Source of the DNA: Candidatus Omnitrophota bacterium | GTDB taxonomy: Bacteria > Ratteibacteria > UBA8468 > B48-G9 > JAFGKM01 | NCBI GenBank assembly: GCA_023818785.1 | Contig: JAMWCO010000017.1 | Span: 1 to 15,660, forward strand | DNA: 15,660 nt | Direction of reading: 5' to 3' | Shown here: piece after piece, positions 6,390 to 14,482 of the stretch | Layout: the number at the start of each line of letters is the position of its first letter | How positions within the stretch are numbered: position 1 is the stretch's first letter | Program-made: the position numbers and the translations under genes | The notes under the pieces: generated by a model | Seen by the model: the letters and a program-made list of their open reading frames with translations, nothing else | The model's database searches: none | What the model was told of the DNA's origin: nothing

Positions 6390-7900
6390 ATGAAGAAATT
6401 CGTCTTTTAATTGCTTTTCTAATTTCTATATTTATTATATTTATTTTCAGTAAATTTCAGTCATCAAAATATTCTCAATATAAAAATCAATTCCAGAAAA
6501 CTGAAACAACTCAAGAAGAAGAGATTATCCAGGAAGGAGAGAACTTTGAATTTGAAAATAATACATATTTTATAAAAATTGATAAAAGGAATGGTTACAT
6601 AAAAGAGATAGGATTAAAGAAGTTTTTAAGAAAAGATGAAGAAATTTTTGATCTAAATGAAGGAACTATATTTTTTTTAAATCCAGAATTTTTAGGAGGA
6701 AATGGTTTTGAAATAGAAAGGATAGGAAATGATATTCTACTTATAAATCAACTTAATAGAATAAAAATTTCTAAAAGATATAAAATTCCTGAAAATTACT
6801 ACATTTTTGATTACCAAGAAAAGATTTTAAATAATACAAATAAGGATAAAGAATTTAATGAGTTTGAGATAGAGATTATGAAAATTAATATAGAGAACTT
6901 TAAATCTCAAAGAGGTTATGTTCCACCAAAAATAATAACAGGAATAAATAGAATGCCAATTTTTGTTGACCCATTTAGATTAAAAGAAGAAAAAATATAT
7001 AAAAATTGTAGATGGGTTGGAATATCTCTCAGATATTCTTTGATATTTGTATATTTACCTGAAAAAAGTCTTATATCTTTAAAACCAGATGGTAAATTTA
7101 TAAATGTAAAATTAAGATGTGAGAAATTTATTCTTAAAAAAGGAGAGGGAAAAAAATATCAATTTAAGTTTTATGCAGGGCCTTCTGACTATTTTGTTGC
7201 GAGAAATTATATAAAAGAAGATATTTTTGGAAAAGGTTTTTTTGTAGTTATTGGTAGATTCTTATTTTCTATTCTAAATGGCATTCATAAAGTTATTCCA
7301 AATTGGGGTTGGTCAATAATTATTTTAACATTTATTATAAAAATTCTATTTTTTCCATTAACAAGAAAAAGTTTATATTCAATGAAACAACTTCAGAAAT
7401 TAAGACCATATTTACAGGATGTTCAGAAAAAATATAAAGATAATCCTTACCAATTACAAAAAGAACTCATGAATATTTATAAAGAATACAATATAAATCC
7501 ATTTGCTGGATGTCTTCCAACAATTATTCAAATTCCTATATTTATTGGTTTTTTCCTTGCCTTAAGAAATTCTATATTTTTAAGAGGGGCATCATTCATT
7601 TTATGGATAAAAGACCTATCAATGCCAGATACTATTTTTGTAATAAGGGGTTTTCCAATAAATATTTTACCAATTTTAATGACAATAACATCTTATTTCC
7701 AGCAAAAACTTACTCCACAAACAGAACCAGGACAAAAATCACTTACAATAATTATGCCTTTAATTTTTCTATTTATTTTATATAATTTCTCTTCAGGTCT
7801 TTTACTATATTGGGTTACGATGAATATAGGTAGTTTAATAGAACAATTTTTTGTATCTAAAAATTTCCCAAAAATTCACAAAAGACAAAAAATTTGTTAA
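6377..7900 (+). CDS. yidC: Membrane protein insertase YidC
   Basis: YidC inserts and folds proteins in the cytoplasmic membrane. It is 507 residues, of the Gram-negative architecture. There is an N-terminal membrane anchor (about 9-26), a large periplasmic domain (about 60-280), then the conserved insertase core with five predicted segments (about 285-305, 311-328, 380-398, 425-442, 457-490). The core motif NPFAGCLPTIIQIPIF (374-389) is diagnostic, as is the segment SSGLLLYWVTMN (472-483). The arginine at the hydrophilic groove (R366 in E. coli) aligns with Lys322 (ILTFIIKILFFPLT). The C-terminal tail is short and modestly basic. It overlaps yidD by 13 nt. No jag or mnmE gene follows; the next gene is convergent. 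Confidence 0.96.
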   Translation: MDKLNEEIRLLIAFLISIFIIFIFSKFQSSKYSQYKNQFQKTETTQEEEIIQEGENFEFENNTYFIKIDKRNGYIKEIGLKKFLRKDEEIFDLNEGTIFFLNPEFLGGNGFEIERIGNDILLINQLNRIKISKRYKIPENYYIFDYQEKILNNTNKDKEFNEFEIEIMKINIENFKSQRGYVPPKIITGINRMPIFVDPFRLKEEKIYKNCRWVGISLRYSLIFVYLPEKSLISLKPDGKFINVKLRCEKFILKKGEGKKYQFKFYAGPSDYFVARNYIKEDIFGKGFFVVIGRFLFSILNGIHKVIPNWGWSIIILTFIIKILFFPLTRKSLYSMKQLQKLRPYLQDVQKKYKDNPYQLQKELMNIYKEYNINPFAGCLPTIIQIPIFIGFFLALRNSIFLRGASFILWIKDLSMPDTIFVIRGFPINILPILMTITSYFQQKLTPQTEPGQKSLTIIMPLIFLFILYNFSSGLLLYWVTMNIGSLIEQFFVSKNFPKIHKRQKIC

Positions 7901-7909
7901 CTTCGTAGG

Positions 7910-7970
7910 TTGACATTTGATACATAAAAAATAAAGAGTGTTATCAAAATCCTCAATATGTTAATGTCAA
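7910..7970. repeat. Nested inverted repeats between convergent genes
   Basis: TTGACAT (7910-7916) is the reverse complement of ATGTCAA (7964-7970). Inside them TTTGATA (7916-7922) is the reverse complement of TATCAAA (7942-7948). They lie in the 72-nt gap between yidC and a convergent small gene. The position suits a bidirectional terminator, but the stems are AT-rich, the loop is long and no clean T tract follows, so the function is uncertain. Confidence 0.35.
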
Positions 7971-7972
7971 TA

Positions 7973-8188
7973 CTAAAAAGCAAGTTTTTTAAGATGGTTA
8001 ATAAATATTAGTAGGATAACAATAATTAAAATAAAAAAAATTATTATTCCAAGGAGAATTTTCCAAGGGAAAATAGGATATTCTTTTTTATATTTTCTCT
8101 CATAATACTCAGCAACAATCCTAGCAATCTCTTCTGGTGTTTTCCCTTTCAATATTTCTTTCCACTCCGAACTATTAAAATCTATCAT
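7973..8188 (-). CDS. Small single-span membrane protein, function unknown
   Basis: I do not recognise a family. The 71-residue product has a charged N-terminal cytoplasmic-looking part (TPEEIARIVAEYYERKYKKEY, likely helical), then one strongly hydrophobic segment at about residues 42-63 and a short basic tail (HLKK). This is compatible with a membrane-anchored small regulator or accessory subunit, but nothing in the sequence assigns a role. It lies 39 nt downstream of the ABC permease gene and could be the last gene of that operon. A TATAAT box 7 nt upstream of its ATG suggests it also has its own promoter and a leaderless message. Coding status rests on the coherent amphipathic/hydrophobic layout and the promoter. 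Confidence 0.6.
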   Translation of the reverse strand: MIDFNSSEWKEILKGKTPEEIARIVAEYYERKYKKEYPIFPWKILLGIIIFFILIIVILLIFINHLKKLAF

Positions 8189-8195
8189 TGTTTTA

Positions 8196-8226
8196 ATTAT
8201 ACCTTATGGAGATAAAGAAGTGTAAA
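8196..8226 (-). promoter_or_regulatory. Putative promoter of the small membrane protein gene
   Basis: On the minus strand TTTACA and TATAAT are separated by about 19 nt, just behind the ABC permease stop codon. The -10 ends 7 nt before the ATG, placing the start of transcription at the start codon. The long spacer lowers confidence. Confidence 0.4.
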
Positions 8227-8227
8227 G

Positions 8228-9886
8228 TTATCCAATACGAAAGAAATCACCAATTTTTTTAGAGAAAATTTTTATAGAAATAAATAAACATATGCCTGTG
8301 ATTATCATACCAAAAACTCCCAAAGCACAAGCAGTATTAGGTCCATCTGTTACTCTTCCTGAAAGTATATATATTACTTTTGAAATTGGATAAAACTTTT
8401 CTCTTACAGCAAGTATTAAACTACAACTAACTTCCATTAAAGAAAAAGAAAAAGCAAGTATTCCACCTGCAAAAATTCCAGGACTTACAATTGGGAATAT
8501 AATCCTTTTAAATGTTGTTATATCATCTGCACCAAGTGAATAAGATGCTTCTTCAAGATTTTCATTTAATTGTAAAAGTGAAGAATATGTAGTTCTAACA
8601 ATATATGGTAATCTTCTTAAACTATAACTTAAAATTATAAGAAATACTGGATTTTTAATTGGGTCTAATAATGTATTTGAAAAAAGCCCAACATATCCAA
8701 AAGCAAGAACAATTCCTGGAATAAGAAGTGGTATCATAGAAAGAATATCAAGTAGTCCTTTACATTTAATCTTCCATCTTACAAGTATATATCCAATAAA
8801 AAATCCAAGAAGAATATCAATAGTTGTGCTTATTGAACTATAGATTAAACTATTAAAAATTCCAGTTTTTGTTAATCTATGGGTAAATACAATTTTATAA
8901 TATTCATCTGTATATTGGGAAGGTAAAATAGAAAAAAACCATTTTTTTGAAAAAGAGTATAAAAGTAAAGTTATATGTGGAATTAGACTTATAAAAAGGA
9001 GAAGGAAAAGAGAAGAATATAGAAGGAATTTTCTTTCTATTATTTTTTCTGAATGTAGAGTTGCTATTCTTCCAGTTGTATATGATGTTTTTTCAATATA
9101 TTTTTTTGTAAATATAAATAAAGAAATGGTTATAAAAAGGACTATAAAAACAAGAGCATAACCAGTTGGATTTGTATTTATATCCTTTATATTGTTGTAT
9201 ATTCTAACAGCAATAAGATTGTTGTATTCAAATATTAAAGGAGTTCCAAGGTCTGTTATTGACCATATAAATATTATTGAACTTGCAGAAAAATATCCAG
9301 GTAAAATCAAAGGAAAAGTAATTTTAAGAAATGTTTGAAACCAACTTGCTCCAAGATTATAAGATGCTTCTTCTGTTGAGATATCAAAGTTGTTTAAAGA
9401 AGATGAAATATTTAAGAACATAATTGGGTATAAATGTAATGTTTGAAGTATAATTATTCCTAAAAAACCAGAACCAAGAAAAGAAATTGGATTTTTTATT
9501 ATTCCAAGTTTTAAAAGTAAGATATTTAAAGAGCCAAATCTTGAAATTACCTGTTTTATTCCTATTCCACTAACAAATGGACTTGCAATCATAGGTAGAA
9601 GAAATAAAATCCTTAAAATAGTTTTCCCTTTAAAATAAAACCTATCAAAAATAAAAGCAAGCGGTACTCCTATAATACTTGTTGTAAAAACAACTATTAT
9701 GCCAAGGAGAAAACTATTTATAATTGATTTTCTTATGATGTAATTTCCTATTGTAAGTTTAAAAACATCTAATGTAAATTTCCCTTTTTGAAAAAAAGAT
9801 TGGATAAAAATATGGAAGACAGGATAAAGTAAAAAATAAATTAAAAAAAATGAAATTAAAACAAATAAAAAATATTTCTTTTTCAT
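8228..9886 (-). CDS. ABC transporter permease, fused two-domain (iron/AEP/polyamine type)
   Basis: A 552-residue inner-membrane permease with two homologous halves, about twelve transmembrane segments in all. Each half carries the EAA loop that docks on the ATPase: EEASYNLGASWFQTFLKI with the distal glycine near 197, and EEASYSLGADDITTFKRI with the glycine near 470. Such fused permeases are typical of ferric iron (FbpB/SfuB), thiamine and 2-aminoethylphosphonate importers. It starts in a 4-nt ATGA overlap with the ATPase gene. Because one chain supplies both halves, the operon needs only one permease gene. Substrate cannot be read from the sequence. Confidence 0.93.
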   Translation of the reverse strand: MKKKYFLFVLISFFLIYFLLYPVFHIFIQSFFQKGKFTLDVFKLTIGNYIIRKSIINSFLLGIIVVFTTSIIGVPLAFIFDRFYFKGKTILRILFLLPMIASPFVSGIGIKQVISRFGSLNILLLKLGIIKNPISFLGSGFLGIIILQTLHLYPIMFLNISSSLNNFDISTEEASYNLGASWFQTFLKITFPLILPGYFSASSIIFIWSITDLGTPLIFEYNNLIAVRIYNNIKDINTNPTGYALVFIVLFITISLFIFTKKYIEKTSYTTGRIATLHSEKIIERKFLLYSSLFLLLFISLIPHITLLLYSFSKKWFFSILPSQYTDEYYKIVFTHRLTKTGIFNSLIYSSISTTIDILLGFFIGYILVRWKIKCKGLLDILSMIPLLIPGIVLAFGYVGLFSNTLLDPIKNPVFLIILSYSLRRLPYIVRTTYSSLLQLNENLEEASYSLGADDITTFKRIIFPIVSPGIFAGGILAFSFSLMEVSCSLILAVREKFYPISKVIYILSGRVTDGPNTACALGVFGMIITGICLFISIKIFSKKIGDFFRIG

Positions 9887-10944
9887 TCTTCAAGTATTAT
9901 AAACTTCTCTTTCTCAACAGAAAAAATAATATTCTCTCCTCTTCTATATTTTTCAAAATCATAAGGAGAGATACTTAATTTAAAAATATTTCCCTTTTCA
10001 GTGATTATGCTTAATTTAAGGGTTTCTCCTAAGAACTCATACTCCTTTAATCTCCCTTTTATAACATTTATCCTTTCTTCTTTTGTTATACTTTCTGGCC
10101 TGAAACATAAAAATATATCTTTAGAATTTGGAATTTTATATAAATCAGAGAAAAAATATCCTTCATCTGTTTCTATTTTAACAAGATTCTCTTTTATTTT
10201 TTCAACAATCTTACCTTTTATAACATTTATTTCTCCAATAAAAGAAGCAACAAATAAGTTTTTAGGATTTGTATAAATTTCATAAGGAGAACCAATTTGA
10301 ATAATTTCTTTATCTTTCATAATTGCAATATTTGTAGATAATGTCATTGCTTCTTTTTGGTCATGTGTAACATATATCATAGTTTTTTCTGTTTCTTTAT
10401 GTATCCTTTTCAATTCTCTTCTTAATTCATCCCTCAATTTTGCATCAAGGTTACTGAGTGGCTCATCAAGAAGTAATATTAAAGGGTCTACTATAAGGGC
10501 TCTTGCAAGTGCAACTCTCTGTTGTTGTCCTCCTGAAATTTGATTTGGATATAAATCTTTAATTTCTTTTAATTTTGTTATCTCAAGCATCTCTTCAACC
10601 TTTCTTTTAACAAATTCATCTGTATATTTCCTAATTTTAAGACCATAAGCAATATTTTCTTTTACTTTCATATGTGGCCATAAAGCATAATTCTGAAAAA
10701 CAAATCCAATATTTCTTTTATTTGGGGGTAAATTTGTTATATCTTTTTTATTTAAAATAATTCTTCCTCTATCTGGTTGAGTAAAACCAGCAATAATTCT
10801 TAGAAATGTTGTCTTCCCACATCCTGATGGTCCAAGAATAAAGAAAAAATCATTCTCATAAACAGTAAAACTTATATTTTTCAAAACTTCTTTACCATCA
10901 AATTTTTTCTCAATATTTTCAACTCTTAAAATTTCTCTTTCCAT
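9883..10944 (-). CDS. ABC transporter ATP-binding protein (PotA/FbpC-like)
   Basis: A 353-residue cytoplasmic ATPase that powers the importer. All motifs are present: Walker A GPSGCGKTT (38-46), Q-loop Gln84 (FVFQNYALWP), signature ISGGQQQRV (136-144), Walker B LILLLDEP (155-162, Asp160, Glu161) and H-loop His194 (VTHDQ). The C-terminal part (about 240-353) is a TOBE-type regulatory domain, as in PotA, FbpC and MalK-like proteins. Spacing to the binding-protein gene is 1 nt and to the permease a 4-nt overlap, so the three genes form one operon. The nucleotide-binding domain is canonical; the substrate is not set by it. Confidence 0.96.
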   Translation of the reverse strand: MEREILRVENIEKKFDGKEVLKNISFTVYENDFFFILGPSGCGKTTFLRIIAGFTQPDRGRIILNKKDITNLPPNKRNIGFVFQNYALWPHMKVKENIAYGLKIRKYTDEFVKRKVEEMLEITKLKEIKDLYPNQISGGQQQRVALARALIVDPLILLLDEPLSNLDAKLRDELRRELKRIHKETEKTMIYVTHDQKEAMTLSTNIAIMKDKEIIQIGSPYEIYTNPKNLFVASFIGEINVIKGKIVEKIKENLVKIETDEGYFFSDLYKIPNSKDIFLCFRPESITKEERINVIKGRLKEYEFLGETLKLSIITEKGNIFKLSISPYDFEKYRRGENIIFSVEKEKFIILEE

Positions 10945-10945
10945 T

Positions 10946-12250
10946 TTACATTAAATATTTACCTTCAATAATAATATTTTTAAACTTTCTTAATGAAAAT
11001 TCAATCCATTCATTTAAATATTTATTTCTAAAAACTGGGTCCTTCCAATTCTCCCACAAAAACCTCTGTACTTTCTTATCAACAGGAATTTCATAAAATT
11101 TCTTTTTTAAGTTTTCATCTTTTGTTTTCAAAATAATACTCCATGCTTTTTTTAATTGAGTATGGCAATCAATAATAAAACAACCAATCATATCATCTAA
11201 AATTGGCCATCTATTTGCTGCAAGTTGGAAATCATATTTTATTGTATTTTGTATCTTATATGGATTTGCATCAATTTCAAATTCTAAATCATAAATCTCT
11301 GGCATAATAGGAAACCTATTTAAAGAATATTCCTTAGGACCACCTTTTTCACCTTTCCCTTTTATCCATAATAATTGTGCCTGATAAGAAAATAAAAAAT
11401 CAATAAATCTTTTAGCAACTTCAATATTTGGTGCTCCTTTTAAAATACCTATACAATCTGGATTTATAACCGTTTGACCTTCTGGTAAAATAAATCCCAT
11501 ATTTTCTCTACCATTTACTTCTATTTGACTGAGTGCATAAGAATCAATAGATAAAGATAAAGCAACTTCACCTATTGATGTTTGTCTTGAAACTTCAGAG
11601 GCACTTAAAGAAAAGTTTTTTGTATTTCCAGCAATTGAAAATATTGTTTTCCAGCCATCTTCCCATCCATATGCCTGAAGAATTATCTCATACATCATAT
11701 GCATACTTCCACTATGTCTTGGGTCTGCTGCTCCAAGATATGAATAATAATAATCTTCTCCAAGGTCTTTCCATGTTTTTGGCAAAGGCAGTTTTAAGAA
11801 TTTTAAAGCCATTTTATTATAAAGAATTCCAAAAGTAGAAAGCACAACTCCATACCAGTAAAATTCATTATCATAATTAGGGATACCACCACATAATTTA
11901 GGGATTTTCTTTATAATATTTTGAGGAAGTTTATATTTTTCAAGAAATCCTTCTTCTTTCAATTTTAAATATGGGCTCAAACCACCACCAAAAAAAATAT
12001 CTATGCCTATTCCATTTGGATTCTTTTTAAAAAGAGATTCAACATACTTTAAATCATCAGAAGTCCCTCCTTGGTCAATCCATTCAACTTTAACCTTTTC
12101 TTTATAATTTTTTTCATACCATTCACAAAATGACCTCGTTATTTCAATTTTAACTCCTTCCCAATGAGGAGAAATAATAATAAGATTTTTTTCAGAATAT
12201 AAAAAATTAAATAATGGTAAGAAAAAAATTAAAAAAACTCTTATTTTCAT
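10946..12250 (-). CDS. ABC transporter periplasmic substrate-binding protein
   Basis: A 434-residue solute-binding protein with an N-terminal signal peptide (MKIRVFLIFFLPLFNFLYS, probable cleavage near residue 19). The mature part has the two-lobe pattern of family 1/6 binding proteins: an early strand (LIIISPHWEG), a central hinge-like DPRHSGS segment and GFILPEGQTVINPD, where GFILPEG recalls the ligand-side loop of ferric/AEP/thiamine binders. No iron-ligating tyrosine pair is obvious, so the substrate is open. It is first in the operon, with a 1-nt gap to the ATPase gene. The start has no Shine-Dalgarno site, but a -10-like box ends 6 nt upstream. Confidence 0.85.
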   Translation of the reverse strand: MKIRVFLIFFLPLFNFLYSEKNLIIISPHWEGVKIEITRSFCEWYEKNYKEKVKVEWIDQGGTSDDLKYVESLFKKNPNGIGIDIFFGGGLSPYLKLKEEGFLEKYKLPQNIIKKIPKLCGGIPNYDNEFYWYGVVLSTFGILYNKMALKFLKLPLPKTWKDLGEDYYYSYLGAADPRHSGSMHMMYEIILQAYGWEDGWKTIFSIAGNTKNFSLSASEVSRQTSIGEVALSLSIDSYALSQIEVNGRENMGFILPEGQTVINPDCIGILKGAPNIEVAKRFIDFLFSYQAQLLWIKGKGEKGGPKEYSLNRFPIMPEIYDLEFEIDANPYKIQNTIKYDFQLAANRWPILDDMIGCFIIDCHTQLKKAWSIILKTKDENLKKKFYEIPVDKKVQRFLWENWKDPVFRNKYLNEWIEFSLRKFKNIIIEGKYLM

Positions 12251-12256
12251 ATTAAA

Positions 12257-12285
12257 ATTTTACATTTATATTGGAGATTTTACAA
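12257..12285 (-). promoter_or_regulatory. Putative promoter of the ABC importer operon
   Basis: Minus-strand TTGTAA (plus 12280-12285) and TAAAAT (plus 12257-12262) are separated by 17 nt. The -10 ends 6 nt before the binding-protein ATG (12250), again placing the likely transcript start at the start codon. It lies in the divergent gap shared with the AtpF/AtpA unit. Confidence 0.45.
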
Positions 12286-12300
12286 TACTAAAATTTTGAT

Positions 12301-12327
12301 TTGAATTTTTTTAAATTTTGGTATAAA
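12301..12327 (+). promoter_or_regulatory. Putative promoter of the V/A-ATPase F-A unit
   Basis: TATAAA (12322-12327) precedes the subunit F ATG by 11 nt, preceded by a weak -35-like TTGAAT (12301-12306, 15-nt spacer). No Shine-Dalgarno sequence is seen before the ATG. Predicted leader length is a few nucleotides at most. Confidence 0.4.
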
Positions 12328-12338
12328 TTAAAATCTAT

Positions 12339-12638
12339 ATGGAAAGAAGAATAATTTTTATTGGAGATAAGGCAGTGATTCAATTCTTTTCTATTTTTAA
12401 TATTGAGACATTTTTTTCAAATTCAGTTGAAGAAACAGAAGATATTCTTAAAAATATTAATCTAAAAGAAGTTATTTGTATTTTTGTTACAGAGGAGGTA
12501 TTTGACGAAAATAAATTTATGAAATATATAAATTTAAAAAAAATGGTTGTTATCCCAAGTTTAAAAAGTAAAGAGAAGAAAGGAATTAAAATTATAAATG
12601 AATTGATTAAAAAAGCAACTGGAATGAAGGGAGAATAA
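12339..12638 (+). CDS. atpF: V/A-type ATP synthase subunit F
   Basis: Central-stalk subunit F of the V/A-type ATPase, 99 residues, the usual length. The N-terminal strand RRIIFIGDKAVIQFF, the middle FVTEEVFDE and the C-terminal KIINELIKKATGMK follow the family fold (CheY-like alpha/beta with a C-terminal helix). Sequence identity is low, so the neighbour is important: subunit A begins 1 nt downstream. It is the first gene of the unit, directly behind a divergent promoter region, whereas the common order puts E and C before F. The symbol follows V/A-ATPase usage, not the bacterial F-type b subunit of the same name. Confidence 0.85.
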   Translation: MERRIIFIGDKAVIQFFSIFNIETFFSNSVEETEDILKNINLKEVICIFVTEEVFDENKFMKYINLKKMVVIPSLKSKEKKGIKIINELIKKATGMKGE

Positions 12639-12639
12639 A

Positions 12640-14349
12640 ATGGAGATAGGAAAAATTATAAAGGTTTCAGGTCCTCTTGTTCAGGCAGAAGGTATGAAAA
12701 AAAGTAAAATGTTTGATGTTGTAAGAGTAGGAGAAGAAAAATTAATTGGAGAGATAATACGACTTGAAGGAGATATTGCATCAATTCAGGTTTATGAAGA
12801 AACAGAAGGCCTTAAAGTTGGAGACCCTGTTTTTGGAACTGGAATGCCTTTAATGGTTGAACTTGGTCCAGGTCTTCTAAAAAATATTTTTGATGGAATT
12901 CAAAGACCTTTATCTCAAATAGAAAGAATGAGTGATTTTATAGTAAGAGGAGTTGATATACCAGCACTTGATAGAAAAATTGAGTGGGATTTTAAACCGA
13001 TTGTTAAAAAAGGAGATATAGTTGAAGAAGGAGATATTATTGGAATTGTAGAAGAAACACCTCTTATAAAACATAAAATTATGGTTCCTTATGGCATTAA
13101 TGGTGAAATTGTAGAAATAAAAGAAGGAAAATTTACTGTTGAAGAAGAAATAGGAAAAGTTAAAAGGGAAGATGACCAAATTCCTTTATATTTGATGCAG
13201 AAATGGCCTGTAAGAAAACCAAGACCATTTAAAAAAAGATTAAATCCAGATGTTCCTCTTGTAACAGGTCAGAGAGTGATTGATACACTATTCCCAATTT
13301 TAAAAGGAGGGACTGCCTGTATTCCAGGACCTTTTGGTTCAGGTAAAACTGTAGTTCTTCATCAAATTGCAAAATGGGCAGATAGTGAAATAGTTGTTTA
13401 TATTGGCTGTGGCGAAAGAGGAAATGAAATGGCAGATGTTTTAATTGAATTTCCTAAATTAAAAGATCCAAATTCAGGTAGACCTTTAATGGAGAGAACA
13501 TCTTTAATAGCAAATACTTCAAATATGCCAGTTGCTGCAAGAGAAGCAAGTATTTATACAGGAGTTACAATTGGTGAATATTTTAGAGATATGGGATATT
13601 CAGTTGCATTGATGGCTGATTCAACAAGTAGATGGGCTGAGGCATTAAGAGAAATATCAGGGAGAATGGAAGAAATGCCTGGAGAGGAAGGGTATCCTGC
13701 TTATCTTGGAACAAGAGTTGCTTCATTTTATGAAAGGGCTGGTAAAGTTATTTGTTTAGGTAAAGATAATAGAATTGGTTCACTTTCACTTCTTGGAGCA
13801 GTTAGCCCTCCCGGAGGGGATTTAACAGACCCAGTTGTCCAAATGACATTAAGGGTTGTTAAAGTTTTCTGGGGACTTGATGACCGACTTGCTTATCAAA
13901 GACATTTTCCTGCCATAAATTGGCTTACAAGTTATTCTCTTTATGAAAGGAATATTGAAAAATTTGTTAAAGAGGATATTGCTCCTGATTATATGGATAT
14001 AAGAAATGAAGCAATATCTATTCTTGAAAAGGAAGCAGAATTAATTGAGATTGTGCGACTTGTAGGTATGGAAACACTTTCTCAAAATGATAGATTAATT
14101 CTTGAAATTGCTCGTTCTATAAGGGAGGATTTTTTACATCAGAGTGCTTTTGATGAACAAGATGCTTATACAAATCTAAAAAAACAATATCTTATGCTTA
14201 AAACAATTATTCTTTTTTATCATTCTTCACTTAAAAAATTAGAAAAAGGTATCTCTCTTGATGAAATATTGCAAGAACCAATAAGAGAAAAAATAAGTAA
14301 AATAAAATATATGACTGAAGACCAGATTAAACAACTTCTTGAAGTATGA
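12640..14349 (+). CDS. atpA: V/A-type ATP synthase catalytic subunit A
   Basis: Catalytic nucleotide-binding subunit of the V1/A1 head, 569 residues against about 580 usual. The A-subunit P-loop is GPFGSGKT (230-237), distinct from the F-type beta form. GCGERGNE (257-264) contains the catalytic glutamate region, and ALMADSTSRWAEALREISGR (323-342) the Walker B strand. The V/A-specific non-homologous insert spans about residues 115-190. SPPGGDLTDPV (389-399) is also family-specific. Start chosen at the ATG with AAGGGAG (12627-12633), 6 nt upstream and inside the end of subunit F. No subunit B or D gene follows, unlike most V/A operons. The enzyme can work as an ion pump or ATP synthase; direction and coupling ion are not visible here. 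Confidence 0.97.
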   Translation: MEIGKIIKVSGPLVQAEGMKKSKMFDVVRVGEEKLIGEIIRLEGDIASIQVYEETEGLKVGDPVFGTGMPLMVELGPGLLKNIFDGIQRPLSQIERMSDFIVRGVDIPALDRKIEWDFKPIVKKGDIVEEGDIIGIVEETPLIKHKIMVPYGINGEIVEIKEGKFTVEEEIGKVKREDDQIPLYLMQKWPVRKPRPFKKRLNPDVPLVTGQRVIDTLFPILKGGTACIPGPFGSGKTVVLHQIAKWADSEIVVYIGCGERGNEMADVLIEFPKLKDPNSGRPLMERTSLIANTSNMPVAAREASIYTGVTIGEYFRDMGYSVALMADSTSRWAEALREISGRMEEMPGEEGYPAYLGTRVASFYERAGKVICLGKDNRIGSLSLLGAVSPPGGDLTDPVVQMTLRVVKVFWGLDDRLAYQRHFPAINWLTSYSLYERNIEKFVKEDIAPDYMDIRNEAISILEKEAELIEIVRLVGMETLSQNDRLILEIARSIREDFLHQSAFDEQDAYTNLKKQYLMLKTIILFYHSSLKKLEKGISLDEILQEPIREKISKIKYMTEDQIKQLLEV

Positions 14350-14401
14350 CCTTATTTGCGCAGATTTGTAGAACTGTTGTATAGACTAAAATTTTAATTA
14401 A

Positions 14402-14416
14402 CCGAACCCGGTTCGG
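14402..14416. repeat. Perfect GC-rich palindrome in the atpA-downstream spacer
   Basis: CCGAACC and GGTTCGG are perfect 7-bp inverted repeats around a single C. The site is much richer in G and C than its surroundings. It lies 53 nt after the atpA stop and 66 nt before the next start. It could be a protein-binding operator, an intergenic repeat or part of a terminator; no T tract follows, so simple intrinsic termination is unlikely. Confidence 0.7.
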
Positions 14417-14482
14417 ATATGGACAAGTTAGGCGAACAAACAAAATTTTAAGTTAAAATATGTTAAAAAAAGGAGGTAAGAG

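Noticed and set aside
7973..7990. Intrinsic terminator of yidC with a clean T tract
   Set aside because: The nested inverted repeats near 7910-7970 lack a GC-rich stem and a U-rich tail, so I list them only as a repeat with uncertain function.
7901..8188. Toxin-antitoxin pair involving the small membrane gene
   Set aside because: Only one small gene is present, and its hydrophobic segment with a charged N-terminus does not match a recognised toxin or antitoxin.
12910..13179. 89-codon minus-strand open frame inside atpA
   Set aside because: Shadow of the subunit A gene with low-complexity Phe/Asn/Tyr composition.
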